A stretch of 19,754 bases of DNA, taken from assembly GCA_946481135.1 (NCBI GenBank), contig CAMLMQ010000032.1, positions 1-19,754 of the forward strand. The letters are read 5' to 3'. A program made the translations under genes and the position numbers. The first letter of the stretch is position 1, and every line of letters begins with the position of its first letter. Positions 7,622 through 15,142 of this stretch are shown here, in pieces. This stretch comes from an uncultured Microbacteriaceae bacterium. Its GTDB lineage: Bacteria; Actinomycetota; Actinomycetes; Actinomycetales; Microbacteriaceae. Under the pieces are notes generated by a model. The model searched no databases, was not told the DNA's origin, and was given only the letters and a program-made list of their open reading frames with translations.

Positions 7622-7659
7622 CCTCCGATCCTGTCACCTGCGCGGGGCAGACTGAGGCG
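7622..7659. promoter_or_regulatory. 38-bp divergent promoter region
   Basis: Only 38 bases separate two divergent start codons. Leftward, CAGGAT (7633-7628) stands 6 bases before the ATG at 7621. Rightward, CAGACT (7648-7653) stands 6 bases before the GTG at 7660. Both weakly match the -10 consensus with the spacing of leaderless transcripts, so two polymerases would overlap here. Inference from spacing. Confidence 0.4.
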
Positions 7660-8163
7660 GTGAGCATCCGCGTGCTGTTGCTGAGCGACACCCACGTGCC
7701 GGCGCGCGCCCGCGACCTGCCCCGCACCGTGTGGGCCGAGGTCGATGCGGCCGACGTCGTCGTCCACGCGGGCGACTGGACGAGCGTCGGGATGCTCGAT
7801 CGCCTCGAGCAGCGCGCCGCCCGGCTGATCGGCGTGGCGGGCAACAACGATCACGGGGAGCTGCGCGAGCGGTTGCCCGAGGTCGCGCGGGTCGAACTCG
7901 AGGGGGTGCGGCTCGGCGTCGTGCACGAGACCGGTGCGAAGGAGCGCCGCGAGCAGCGGATGGATGCCGGCTTCCCCGACGTCGACGTGCTCGTCTTCGG
8001 GCACTCGCACATCCCGTGGGACACGGTCACCCCGAACGGGCTCCGGCTGCTCAATCCCGGCTCCCCCACCGACCGCCGACGGCAGCCGCACGCGACGGTG
8101 ATGCGGCTCACCCTGACCGACGGGGTGATCGGCGAGGTCGAGACGCTGGTCGTCGGGCCATGA
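7660..8163 (+). CDS. YfcE/MJ0936-type metallophosphoesterase
   Basis: 167 residues, the normal size for this small phosphoesterase family. Metal ligands are visible in order: D10 and H12 (LLSDTHVP), D39 (HAGDW), N62 (GNND, 61-64), H89 and the GHSH at 114-117. The LNPGSPTDRR segment near 131-140 is also typical. The family hydrolyses phosphodiesters and phosphomonoesters with Mn2+ in the cytoplasm; the natural substrate is usually unknown. The GTG start lacks a well-placed ribosome-binding site (see the 38-bp region upstream). The stop overlaps the next gene's ATG as ATGA, so the two are translationally coupled. Confidence 0.88.
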   Translation: MSIRVLLLSDTHVPARARDLPRTVWAEVDAADVVVHAGDWTSVGMLDRLEQRAARLIGVAGNNDHGELRERLPEVARVELEGVRLGVVHETGAKERREQRMDAGFPDVDVLVFGHSHIPWDTVTPNGLRLLNPGSPTDRRRQPHATVMRLTLTDGVIGEVETLVVGP

Positions 8164-8504
8164 CGACCCCGCTCGAATGGATCGCCGCGCGACGCGCCGA
8201 GCTCCGCCGGGAGCTCGGCCTCGTCGAACGGCGCCTCGACGACGTGCGGGAGGCGCGCGGCGACTGGATCGACGAGGAGCACGACCCCGAGGGCTTCTCG
8301 CTCACCTTCGAATGGCAGCACGCCGAGGGTCTCCACGCCGCCGCGGTCGCCGAGTTGCGCGCCCTCGACGCGGCCGAGGCGCGGGTCGCCGCGGGCACCT
8401 ACGGCGTCTGCGAGAGCTGCGGGATGCCGATCCCGGTCGGTCAGCTCGAGCTGCGACCGGCACGCACCGCATGCGTCGCGTGCACCGACGCCCGACGCCG
8501 CTGA
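8160..8504 (+). CDS. DksA/TraR-type C4 zinc-finger protein
   Basis: 114 residues starting at the ATG of the ATGA junction. The first ~70 residues are a charged helical hairpin (RRAELRRELGLVERRLDDVREARGD would form the first arm). The C-terminal zinc finger has C84 and C87 (YGVCESCGMPI) and C105 and C108 (ACVACTDARRR). DksA/TraR proteins reach through the secondary channel of RNA polymerase; many short actinobacterial versions are of unproven function. The acidic tip of true DksA is not clearly present: DWIDEEHDPEG at 35-45 lies near the hairpin turn and is the closest candidate. Coupled to the phosphoesterase; 25 bases then separate it from the convergent GGDEF gene. Confidence 0.8.
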   Translation: MTTPLEWIAARRAELRRELGLVERRLDDVREARGDWIDEEHDPEGFSLTFEWQHAEGLHAAAVAELRALDAAEARVAAGTYGVCESCGMPIPVGQLELRPARTACVACTDARRR

Positions 8505-8529
8505 CGGTGGCGGCTCCCGACGGTCGACG

Positions 8530-9870
8530 TCAGGCGACGGGCTCGACCGGTGCCCCTTCGACGACGCGGTCGCCGCCGCGGTTCTTCGCGAGGTACATCG
8601 CGTGGTCGGCGGCCCGGATGACGCCGTCGAGGGTGACGCGGCCGTCGCCGACCGGGGCGAGCGCGACACCGACGCTCGCCCCGAGGGTCATCCCGTCGGG
8701 CAGGAAGTCGAACGGCACCCGCACGCTCTCCCGCAACCGCTCGGCGATCTCGGTCGCGTCGGTCGTGTCGGCGACGCCGCAGACGACCACGAACTCGTCG
8801 CCCCCGTAGCGCGCGACGATGTCACCCTCCCGCACGGCGGACTGCAGCCGACGCCCCACCTCGCGCAGCACCTCGTCACCGACGGGATGCCCGAGGGCGT
8901 CGTTCACGGTCTTGAAGCCGTCGAGGTCGAGGAAGATGACCGCGCGACCGTGACGCTCGCCGATGAGCTGCTCGCGCATCCTCTCCTCGAGCAGGCGGCG
9001 GTTCGGCAGCCCGGTGGTCTCGTCGTGCATCGCGGCGTGTTCGAGCCGGCCCCGCAGTCGCAGCGTGACGAGGGTCTGCGCCGCCTGGCCGGCGAGCGCG
9101 TCCGCGAGCCGGGCGGCCTCCCGGTCGAAGGTGCGCGCATGCCGGAAGAAGCAGGCGAAGACCCCGTACGACTCGCCCTCGTGCTCGAGCGGTGCGGCAA
9201 TGAGGGCCTCGACGCCGGTGGCGCGCATCGCATCGCCGAGCATCGGCGCGATCGCATCCGCCTGCTCGAGCCCGCTCACCTCCAGCACGTCGCGCATCTC
9301 CCGCGTGAAGCCGGCGACGAGACCGACGTCGATGATCGGCCCGAACGGATTCGTTCCGGCGACCTCGTGCAGCCGTCGCGACTCGTCGAGCAGCATCACG
9401 ACCGACTCGTCGGCGTCATACGAGCGGGTGGTCGTGTCGGCGAGGATCTCCGCGAGCCGGTGCTCGCTCGTCGCCGACGAGAAGGCGATCGACGCGTCGA
9501 TGACGAGCTGGAGCCGCTTCTGGGTGCGGTCGGCGAGAACGTACGACCGACGCAGGTCGCGCAGCGCCGCGTACCTCACGCTCGCGTCGACGACCGTGAG
9601 CATGGCGCCCCGGGCATCCTCGGAGCGCGCGACCATCGCGGCGCCGCCGGAGCGATCGGGATGCCGCAGCATGAACGGCCCGACGCCGCCGTCGAGCGGC
9701 AGGAGGTCTTCGCGCACCGGGCGCAACAGGTCGACGACGACGACACCGCGGAGCTCGTCCGCGGGGCGCCCGATCCACTCGACGAACCAGTGGTTGACGT
9801 CGACGATGCGATCGCGGGCGTCGACACGCACGAACCCGACGGGGAACTCGTCGGGGTGGATCACGTCCAC
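8530..9870 (-). CDS. Diguanylate cyclase, PAS-GAF-GGDEF
   Basis: 446 residues from the GTG at 9870, chosen because GAGGAAGG lies about 7 bases upstream; a start at 9954 would add an unlikely N-terminus. Domains in order: PAS-like sensor (about 6-97, FPVGFVRVDARDRIVDVNHWF), helical linker, GAF-like sensor (about 122-270, with VMLLDESRRLHEVA and ALIAAPLEHEG), then GGDEF (about 277-440, HDETTGLPNRRLLEERM and an intact YGGDEF at 355-360). An RxxD inhibitory site (REGD) sits five residues before GGDEF, so product feedback is expected. No membrane helix: a cytoplasmic sensor making c-di-GMP from GTP. There is no EAL domain. It is convergent with the DksA/TraR gene; the signal sensed is unknown. Confidence 0.92.
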   Translation of the reverse strand: MDVIHPDEFPVGFVRVDARDRIVDVNHWFVEWIGRPADELRGVVVVDLLRPVREDLLPLDGGVGPFMLRHPDRSGGAAMVARSEDARGAMLTVVDASVRYAALRDLRRSYVLADRTQKRLQLVIDASIAFSSATSEHRLAEILADTTTRSYDADESVVMLLDESRRLHEVAGTNPFGPIIDVGLVAGFTREMRDVLEVSGLEQADAIAPMLGDAMRATGVEALIAAPLEHEGESYGVFACFFRHARTFDREAARLADALAGQAAQTLVTLRLRGRLEHAAMHDETTGLPNRRLLEERMREQLIGERHGRAVIFLDLDGFKTVNDALGHPVGDEVLREVGRRLQSAVREGDIVARYGGDEFVVVCGVADTTDATEIAERLRESVRVPFDFLPDGMTLGASVGVALAPVGDGRVTLDGVIRAADHAMYLAKNRGGDRVVEGAPVEPVA

Positions 9871-9985
9871 ACAGGGGCCTTCCTCGACCGGGCACGAAGA
9901 GTGCGCCGGCACGAAATGTATCGCCGCGCCGCGGGCGGCTCCGAATCGCAACACCGGGGGTTGCGCGGAGGTCGGGGATGTGCGA

Positions 9986-10032
9986 CGGAGCTCCGGGGGC
10001 GAAAACTAGGTCATCACGGGGCACCGGGGCAA
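9986..10032 (-). promoter_or_regulatory. Candidate promoter and small palindrome upstream of the GGDEF gene
   Basis: Reading leftward, TTGCCC (10032-10027), 18 bases, then TAGTTT (10008-10003) resembles a -35/-10 pair. It would start transcription near 9996, leaving a leader of about 125 bases. A 10-bp perfect palindrome CGGAGCTCCG (9986-9995) sits right at that point and could be an operator. The rest of the 9871-10071 gap shows nothing else that I recognise. Confidence 0.35.
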
Positions 10033-10071
10033 GCGGATGCCGCACGCGGCGACGCGCGCGAGCATGGATCC

Positions 10072-10392
10072 GTGAGACGCATCGTGTACGCGGGCGAGAC
10101 GCTCCTCACCTCCGACGAGGTCGCAGCCGCGGTGCTGAGCTACGCGGCCTCGCTCGCGCGGGCCGGCGCGGCCGAGACGGTCGTGGTTCCGGGGGTCGAC
10201 GAGCAGGGCCGACCGACCGAGGTGGAGCTGCTCGTCGGACCCGCGAGCCAGATGGCGAGCGAGCCGGTCGATGTCGACTTCGAGGTCTCGGCAGCCGAGT
10301 TCCTCGACGACCTCTCGCAGCGCACGTCGTCCCGCGCGCGCCCACTGGGCCTGCCCGACGATCCCGAGTTGCGTTTCTACGACGGGCTCTGA
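10072..10392 (+). CDS. Uncharacterised small protein
   Basis: 106 residues from the GTG at 10072. I do not recognise a named family, though the opening MRRIVYAGETLLTSDEVAAA resembles short hypothetical proteins I associate with Microbacteriaceae. It is acidic, with an N-terminal helical stretch rich in Ala (DEVAAAVLSYAASLARAG). A beta-like middle follows (ETVVVPGVDEQGRPTEVELLVG), then a polar C-terminus ending PDDPELRFYDGL. There is no membrane segment, Cys cluster or nuclease motif. No Shine-Dalgarno sequence is present; GAGCAT lies 6 bases before GTG. Codon use matches the neighbours, so the frame is credible. It is convergent with the class V enzyme after 12 bases. Confidence 0.7.
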   Translation: MRRIVYAGETLLTSDEVAAAVLSYAASLARAGAAETVVVPGVDEQGRPTEVELLVGPASQMASEPVDVDFEVSAAEFLDDLSQRTSSRARPLGLPDDPELRFYDGL

Positions 10393-10404
10393 CGCGGATG
10401 CGGT

Positions 10405-12087
10405 TCAGCCGAGAGAGGCGGCGGGAAGCTCGAACCAGCGCAGGCGTTGCACGTCGTCGCCGAGTTGCGCGTCGCCGGCCTGCGGCAGGGTGTCGGCATC
10501 CGGAAGCGCCGTGAGCAGCGCCCTCGCCTCGTCGAGGTAGCCGGCGAGCACCTCCTCACCCGCGCGGTCGTCGTGCCGCGGGAACGTCATGCGCCCGCCG
10601 GCGTCGTACCCGACATCCGTCAGACGCAGCGGCGGCTCCACGGGACCGTGCTCGTGTCGCCAGAGGCCGGAGTCGAGCGAGAAGCGGTAGTGCGGCACGA
10701 GCCGGGAACCGTACTCGGCGACGAGCTCGACCGCCTCGACGAGGTAGCGGAACACGGCCTCGCTGATGAAGTAGTTGAAGTTGACCCGCACCCATCCCGG
10801 CTTGATGCCTTCGCAGCCGCGCGCGATCTCACGTTCGTAGGCGTGCGAGCGCTCGATGTCGATCCCGAGCAGCCGGTGACCGTAGGGTCCCGCGCACGAG
10901 CAGCCGCCCCGCGCCTGGATGCCGAAGAGGTCGTTGAGGATCGCCACCACGGCGTTGTGGTGCAGGTAGCGCCTGCCCGGACGCTTCACGACGAAGGAGA
11001 TGATCGACAGGCGCTCCGCATCGGGGTTGCCGAGGATCTGGATGTGCGGCGAGGTGCGCCACGCCTCCATCGCGCGACGCAGGAAGTCGTCTTCGACCGC
11101 GCGGATCGTGTCGACCCCGACGGCCTCCTTGAGCTGGAACACGAGGCCCGCCCGGATCGACTCGATGATCGCCGGCGTGCCCGCCTCTTCCCGGTGCGCG
11201 GGGTCGGCGAGGTAGCGGTGCTCGAGCGGGTTGACGTAGGCGACCGTGCCGCCGCCGACGACGTCGGGCACCGAGTTGGTGAGGATGCGGCGGTGCGCGA
11301 CGAGCACGCCGGGGGTGCCGGGGCCGCCGATGAACTTGTGCGGCGACAGGAAGACCGCGTCGAAGTCGCCCGCGGTGACGTCGATCTCGACGTACGGGGC
11401 GGCGGCGGCGAAGTCCCAGCAGGCGAGGGCGCCGTGCTCGTGCAGCAGCGCCGTCACGGCGGTCGTGTCGGTGATGATGCCGGTGACGTTGCTCGCGGCG
11501 CTGAACGAGCCGATCTTCAGCGGTCGATCGCGGTGCGCCTCGAGGGCGGTGGCGAGGGCGGCGAGATCGACGTGACCGTCGGCATCCTCGGGGATGGTGA
11601 CGACATCCGCGATCGACTCCCGCCAGGGCAGTTCGTTGCTGTGGTGCTCGAACGGTCCGAGGAACACGACCGGCCGTTGCTCAGGTGGGAGGGAGGCGCT
11701 CAGCCCGTGCCGGCGGTCGAGGTCGGCGGGGATGCGGATGCCGAGGATGCCCACGAGCTTGTCGATCGCGGCGGTCGATCCGCTTCCGGTGAAGATCACG
11801 ACGGTGTCGTCGCCCCCACCCACCGCCGCCCGGATCATCGCGCGGGCATCCTCCCGCAGCCGCGTCGTCTGCAGGCCGGTGCCGGACGACTCGGTGTGCG
11901 TGTTCGCGTAACGCGGGAGCACCTCGTCGCGGATGAAGTCCTCGAGGAACGTGAGCGACCGTCCGCTCGCCGTGTAGTCGGCGTAGGTGACCCGCCGGGG
12001 ACCGAAGGGTCCGGACATCACCTGGTCGTCGCCGATCACCGACGCGCGGATCCGCTCCAGCAGCGGCGACCGCGGCACGGTGGGCAT
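10405..12087 (-). CDS. Class V aminotransferase-fold PLP enzyme with SufS-like cysteine loop
   Basis: 560 residues, longer than the ~400 of SufS/IscS. Fold-type I landmarks: a Gly/Thr phosphate loop (FTGSGSTAAIDK, 99-110), a PLP-stacking His (FEHHSN, 146-151), D225 in CWDFAAAAPYV, and Schiff-base lysine K251 in SPHKFIGGPGTPG. The loop ARGGCSCAGP (392-401) fits the SufS pattern RxGxxCAxP, placing C398 at the catalytic cysteine position, with C396 nearby. The enzyme could therefore be a cysteine desulfurase or a related lyase, although no Suf genes are adjacent. The last ~130 residues are an extension containing FNYFISEAVFRYLVEAVELV. The start is ATG at 12087, 12 bases after nhaA; CATAAT at 12098-12093 may be a -10 for a short-leader or leaderless transcript. 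Confidence 0.88.
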   Translation of the reverse strand: MPTVPRSPLLERIRASVIGDDQVMSGPFGPRRVTYADYTASGRSLTFLEDFIRDEVLPRYANTHTESSGTGLQTTRLREDARAMIRAAVGGGDDTVVIFTGSGSTAAIDKLVGILGIRIPADLDRRHGLSASLPPEQRPVVFLGPFEHHSNELPWRESIADVVTIPEDADGHVDLAALATALEAHRDRPLKIGSFSAASNVTGIITDTTAVTALLHEHGALACWDFAAAAPYVEIDVTAGDFDAVFLSPHKFIGGPGTPGVLVAHRRILTNSVPDVVGGGTVAYVNPLEHRYLADPAHREEAGTPAIIESIRAGLVFQLKEAVGVDTIRAVEDDFLRRAMEAWRTSPHIQILGNPDAERLSIISFVVKRPGRRYLHHNAVVAILNDLFGIQARGGCSCAGPYGHRLLGIDIERSHAYEREIARGCEGIKPGWVRVNFNYFISEAVFRYLVEAVELVAEYGSRLVPHYRFSLDSGLWRHEHGPVEPPLRLTDVGYDAGGRMTFPRHDDRAGEEVLAGYLDEARALLTALPDADTLPQAGDAQLGDDVQRLRWFELPAASLG

Positions 12088-12099
12088 GGCCCATTATGA

Positions 12100-13446
12100 C
12101 TAGCTGCCCGGGCCCCCGTCGTCGTCGATCGCGCCGATCTGACCGGTGTCGGCGTCGACCACGCCGTCCTCGTTCATGTCGCGGCTGCGGGCACGGCGGG
12201 CGTCCCAGCGGAGGGTGAACGCGGCGAGCAGCGCGGCGAGCAGCGAGCCGGCGAGGATGGCGACCTTCGCCCCCGCGGTGTGCTCGGCATCCGGGAACGA
12301 GAGTTCCGAGATGAGCAGCGACACCGTGAACCCGATCCCGGTGAGGAACGCCACCGGCAGCAGGTCGCGCAGTCCGATGCCGTCGGGCAGCCGCAGCGGC
12401 GTCACCTTCGTGACGATGGCGGTGACGCCGAGCACGCCGAGCAGCTTGCCGAGCACGAGCCCCGCGACGATCGCGAGCACGACGGGCTGACCGAGCACCG
12501 CCGCCGGTCCCCCGCCGTCGACGAGCGAGACGCCGGCCGAGAAGAACGCGAAGACCGGCAACGCGATCCCGGCGGAGATCGGACGTACGGCGTCGTCGAA
12601 CCGGTGGGTGCGCACATCCGTCTCGCCGTGCACCGGACGCGCCGGCACCGTGAAGCCGAGCAGCACACCGGCGATCGTCGCGTGCACGCCGGACTCGTGC
12701 ATGAAGCCCCAGGCGACGAGCGCGAGCGGCAGCAGCAACCACCAGAACGGGCGACGCAGCCGCACGACCAGGCCGAACGCCGCGACCGCGACGAGCGCCA
12801 CCGCGAGCGCGACGAGGTCGAGACCCGACGTGTAGGCGACCGCGATGATGACGATCGCGAGCAGGTCGTCGACGACCGCGAGGGTCAGCAGGAAGATGCG
12901 CAGCGCCCGAGGCAGACCGCGTCCGAACACGGCGAGCACGCCGAGGGCGAAGGCGATGTCGGTGGCGGTCGGGATGGCCCACCCGTGCAGGGCGGTGCGG
13001 TCGTCGAAGGCCGTGACGACGGTGAGGTAGATGACCGCCGGCAGCACCATGCCGCCGATCGCCGCGAGCACCGGCACCGCGGCCTCACGCGGCTTCCGCA
13101 GGCTGCCGGCGACGATCTCGTGCTTGAGTTCGACTCCGACGACGAAGAAGAAGATCGCCAGCAGCCCGTCAGCGGCCCACGTCGAGAGCGACAGATCGAG
13201 GTGCAGCACGGCGGGACCGATCGTGAACTCGGTCAGCCCGACGTACAGGTCACGCCACGGCGAGTTGGCCCAGACGAGCGTGAGCAACGCGGCGGAGAGC
13301 AGCAGGATGCCGCTCGTGGTCTCGAGCGTGACCCAGCGGCGGAGCCGGGTGCGGCGGGGGACGGGAAGGGACACGGGGCTCCTGGTCGGATCGGTGGCGA
13401 CCGCGGCGGGTCGACGGGACGGAACGTCGACCAGGCTTCCCGACAC
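12100..13446 (-). CDS. nhaA: Na+/H+ antiporter NhaA
   Basis: 448 residues with about 12 membrane helices. Family markers are clear: TATDIAFALGVL (160-171, D163 aligning with the functional Asp of E. coli helix IV) and the ion-binding pair D193-D194 in LAVVDDLLAIVIIA. Also visible are FFFVVGVELKHE (99-110) and the LGKLLGVLGV helix carrying the conserved Lys. It exports Na+ in exchange for protons across the inner membrane, helping pH and salt balance. The first ~35 residues are an extra basic cytoplasmic stretch. The C-terminal tail after the last helix carries an EF-hand-like loop (423-434), unusual for NhaA. The GTG start at 13446 has a TAGACT 9 bases upstream. It diverges from the trkH pair, forming a Na+/K+ transport neighbourhood. 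Confidence 0.95.
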   Translation of the reverse strand: MSGSLVDVPSRRPAAVATDPTRSPVSLPVPRRTRLRRWVTLETTSGILLLSAALLTLVWANSPWRDLYVGLTEFTIGPAVLHLDLSLSTWAADGLLAIFFFVVGVELKHEIVAGSLRKPREAAVPVLAAIGGMVLPAVIYLTVVTAFDDRTALHGWAIPTATDIAFALGVLAVFGRGLPRALRIFLLTLAVVDDLLAIVIIAVAYTSGLDLVALAVALVAVAAFGLVVRLRRPFWWLLLPLALVAWGFMHESGVHATIAGVLLGFTVPARPVHGETDVRTHRFDDAVRPISAGIALPVFAFFSAGVSLVDGGGPAAVLGQPVVLAIVAGLVLGKLLGVLGVTAIVTKVTPLRLPDGIGLRDLLPVAFLTGIGFTVSLLISELSFPDAEHTAGAKVAILAGSLLAALLAAFTLRWDARRARSRDMNEDGVVDADTGQIGAIDDDGGPGS

Positions 13447-13455
13447 ACCACGTCC

Positions 13456-13461
13456 AGTCTA
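13456..13461 (-). promoter_or_regulatory. Candidate nhaA -10 element
   Basis: Reading leftward, TAGACT at 13461-13456 fits TANNNT, 9 bases before the nhaA GTG. It would give a leader of only two or three bases. No -35 is evident. Confidence 0.4.
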
Positions 13462-13501
13462 TCGACGGGGTGGCGGGGTGGCTCATGGCCGGGCGGTGGG
13501 G

Positions 13502-13507
13502 TAGCGT
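13502..13507 (+). promoter_or_regulatory. Candidate trkH-operon -10 element
   Basis: TAGCGT fits TANNNT and would start transcription near 13514, leaving about 64 bases before the preferred start of the small membrane protein at 13578. It is also 10 bases before an in-frame GTG at 13518. No -35 is evident. Confidence 0.4.
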
Positions 13508-13577
13508 TGCCGCCGGTGTGCCGGGAAGCCTGGTCGGCGTCGGATCCGCCGGCCCCCAGCTCAGCGAGGTGCTCACC

Positions 13578-13772
13578 GTGACTTTCGATCTGACCGTGCT
13601 CGGCACCCTCGCGGTGGCGATCGGCGTCGCGCTCGCGTTCAGCATCCGCGCGACGCGACGCACCCGGGACGCCGAAGCCGAGCCGCCGCATCGCGCCTGG
13701 CCGATCGCGCTGATCGTCGGCGGGATCCTGTTGGTCGGCGCGGGCGCCGTCTCGCCGCTGCTCACCTCGTGA
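13578..13772 (+). CDS. Small two-helix membrane protein coupled to TrkH
   Basis: 64 residues from the GTG at 13578, chosen because GAGGTG lies about 6 bases upstream; in-frame starts at 13518 (84 residues) and 13470 are also open. Two hydrophobic segments (LTVLGTLAVAIGVALAFSI and WPIALIVGGILLVGAGAV) flank a short charged loop RATRRTRDAEAEPPHR, so it should be an inner-membrane hairpin. I do not recognise the family. Its stop overlaps the trkH start as GTGA, which ties its synthesis to the channel. A role as a small accessory or stabilising subunit of the K+ transporter, in the way KdpF serves Kdp, is inference from position and size. Confidence 0.65.
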   Translation: MTFDLTVLGTLAVAIGVALAFSIRATRRTRDAEAEPPHRAWPIALIVGGILLVGAGAVSPLLTS

Positions 13773-15142
13773 AGCCGCCGCGTCCGCGCGAGCTGAAACC
13801 CGCGCGACTGCTCGGCACGTTCGCGAGCCGGTCCCCCGCCCGCGGGGCCGTCACCGTCTTCCTCGCCGCGGCGGTCGCGTTCACCGGCCTCCTCAGCCTG
13901 CCGTTCGCGACCGCATCGGGTCGTGCCGCGCCGCTTCAGGATGCCGTCTTCACCGCCGTCTCGGCCGTGACGGTCACGGGCCTGACGAGCGTCGACACGG
14001 CCACGTACTGGTCGCCGTTCGGTCAGATCGTGATCCTCGTCGCGATCGAGGTCGGCGGGCTCGGCATCGTGACGATCGCCCTCCTGCTCGCGCGCGCCGT
14101 GTCACGGCAGCTCGGGCTCGGGGGGAAGCTCTTCGCGCGTCAGAGCATCGGTGCGAGCGACATCGGCGACGTCGGCCGGCTGCTGCGAGTCGTCGTCGTC
14201 ACGACACTCACCATCCAGGGGATCCTGTTCGTCGTGCTCGCCCCCGCGTTCATGATCGCCGAGGGGTCGGTGTGGCGTGGCCTCTGGCACGGCTTGTTCT
14301 ATGCGGTGTCGGCCTTCAACAACGCGGGGTTCACGGTGCACGAGGGCGGGCTCGTCGGGTTCGCCGATCAGCCGCTCGTGCTCGCGCCGATCGCGATCGG
14401 CGTGTTCGTGGGCAGTCTCGGGTTTCCCGTCTTCCTCAACCTGCTCGTCACCCGCTGGAACCGGGCCCGCTGGAGCCTGCACACGAAGCTGACGATCGTC
14501 ACGACCGTCGCGCTGCTCGTCGTCGGAGCGGTCGCGTGGGGTCTCTTCGAATGGTCGAACCCGGCGACGATCGGCGACGAGTCGATCCCCGAGAAGATCG
14601 GTCACGCGCTCTTCGCGTCGACCATGACGCGGTCGGGAGGGTTCGCCGTCGTCGACACCGCGTCGTCGGAGCCGATCACACTGCTGCTGAGCGACGCCCT
14701 CATGTTCGTCGGCGGGGCGTCGGCGTCGACGGCCGGCGGCATCAAGGTGACGACGCTGGCCGTGCTGCTGCTCGCGATCGTCGCCGAGGCGAAGGGCCTG
14801 AAGGCGGTCGCGGTGGCGGGACGAACCATCCCGGAGGGCCTGCTGCGCGTCGCGATCAGCGTCACCTTCCTCGGCGCCACCCTCGTGCTCGTCGCGACGG
14901 GGCTCGTGATGCTCACGACCGACGCCCCGCTCGACCGCATCCTGTTCGAGGTGATCTCGGCGTTCGCGACCTGCGGCCTCTCGGTCGGCCTCTCGGCGGA
15001 GCTCGATCCGTTCGGCAAGTACGTGCTCGCGGCGCTCATGCTCGCGGGGCGCATCGGGCCCATCGGTCTCGCAGCTGCGCTGGCGGTACGACAACGCAGC
15101 GTGCTCTTCTCCTACCCGGAGGAGCGTCCGGTCATCGGCTGA
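13769..15142 (+). CDS. TrkH/KtrB-family potassium uptake channel subunit
   Basis: 457 residues with about ten membrane segments arranged as four M1-P-M2 repeats. The four selectivity-filter turns are visible: TVTGLTS (68-74), NNAGFT (184-189), TRSGGF (287-292) and TCGLSV (401-406). Their key glycines are the K+-lining residues of the family. SASTAGGIKVTTLAVLL (318-334) is the kinked gating helix typical of KtrB/TrkH. It mediates Na+- or H+-dependent K+ uptake and normally needs a cytoplasmic TrkA/KtrA ring to gate it. No such gene is in the window, so the regulatory subunit must be encoded elsewhere. It starts at a GTG overlapping the small membrane protein gene and sits opposite nhaA. Length is normal for KtrB (~450). 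Confidence 0.93.
   Translation: MKPPRPRELKPARLLGTFASRSPARGAVTVFLAAAVAFTGLLSLPFATASGRAAPLQDAVFTAVSAVTVTGLTSVDTATYWSPFGQIVILVAIEVGGLGIVTIALLLARAVSRQLGLGGKLFARQSIGASDIGDVGRLLRVVVVTTLTIQGILFVVLAPAFMIAEGSVWRGLWHGLFYAVSAFNNAGFTVHEGGLVGFADQPLVLAPIAIGVFVGSLGFPVFLNLLVTRWNRARWSLHTKLTIVTTVALLVVGAVAWGLFEWSNPATIGDESIPEKIGHALFASTMTRSGGFAVVDTASSEPITLLLSDALMFVGGASASTAGGIKVTTLAVLLLAIVAEAKGLKAVAVAGRTIPEGLLRVAISVTFLGATLVLVATGLVMLTTDAPLDRILFEVISAFATCGLSVGLSAELDPFGKYVLAALMLAGRIGPIGLAAALAVRQRSVLFSYPEERPVIG

Noticed and set aside
8602..10071. Plus-strand open frame extending the 106-residue protein upstream to nearly 600 codons
   Set aside because: The extension is antisense to the GGDEF gene and changes to shadow-like composition. 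The credible gene begins at the GTG at 10072.
10447..12099. 550-codon open frame on the plus strand
   Set aside because: Mirror of the class V PLP enzyme, whose active-site motifs on the minus strand are unmistakable.
12280..13581. 433-codon plus-strand open frame opposite nhaA
   Set aside because: Composition is almost wholly Arg/Asp/Glu/Gly/His, as expected from the reverse complement of membrane-helix codons.
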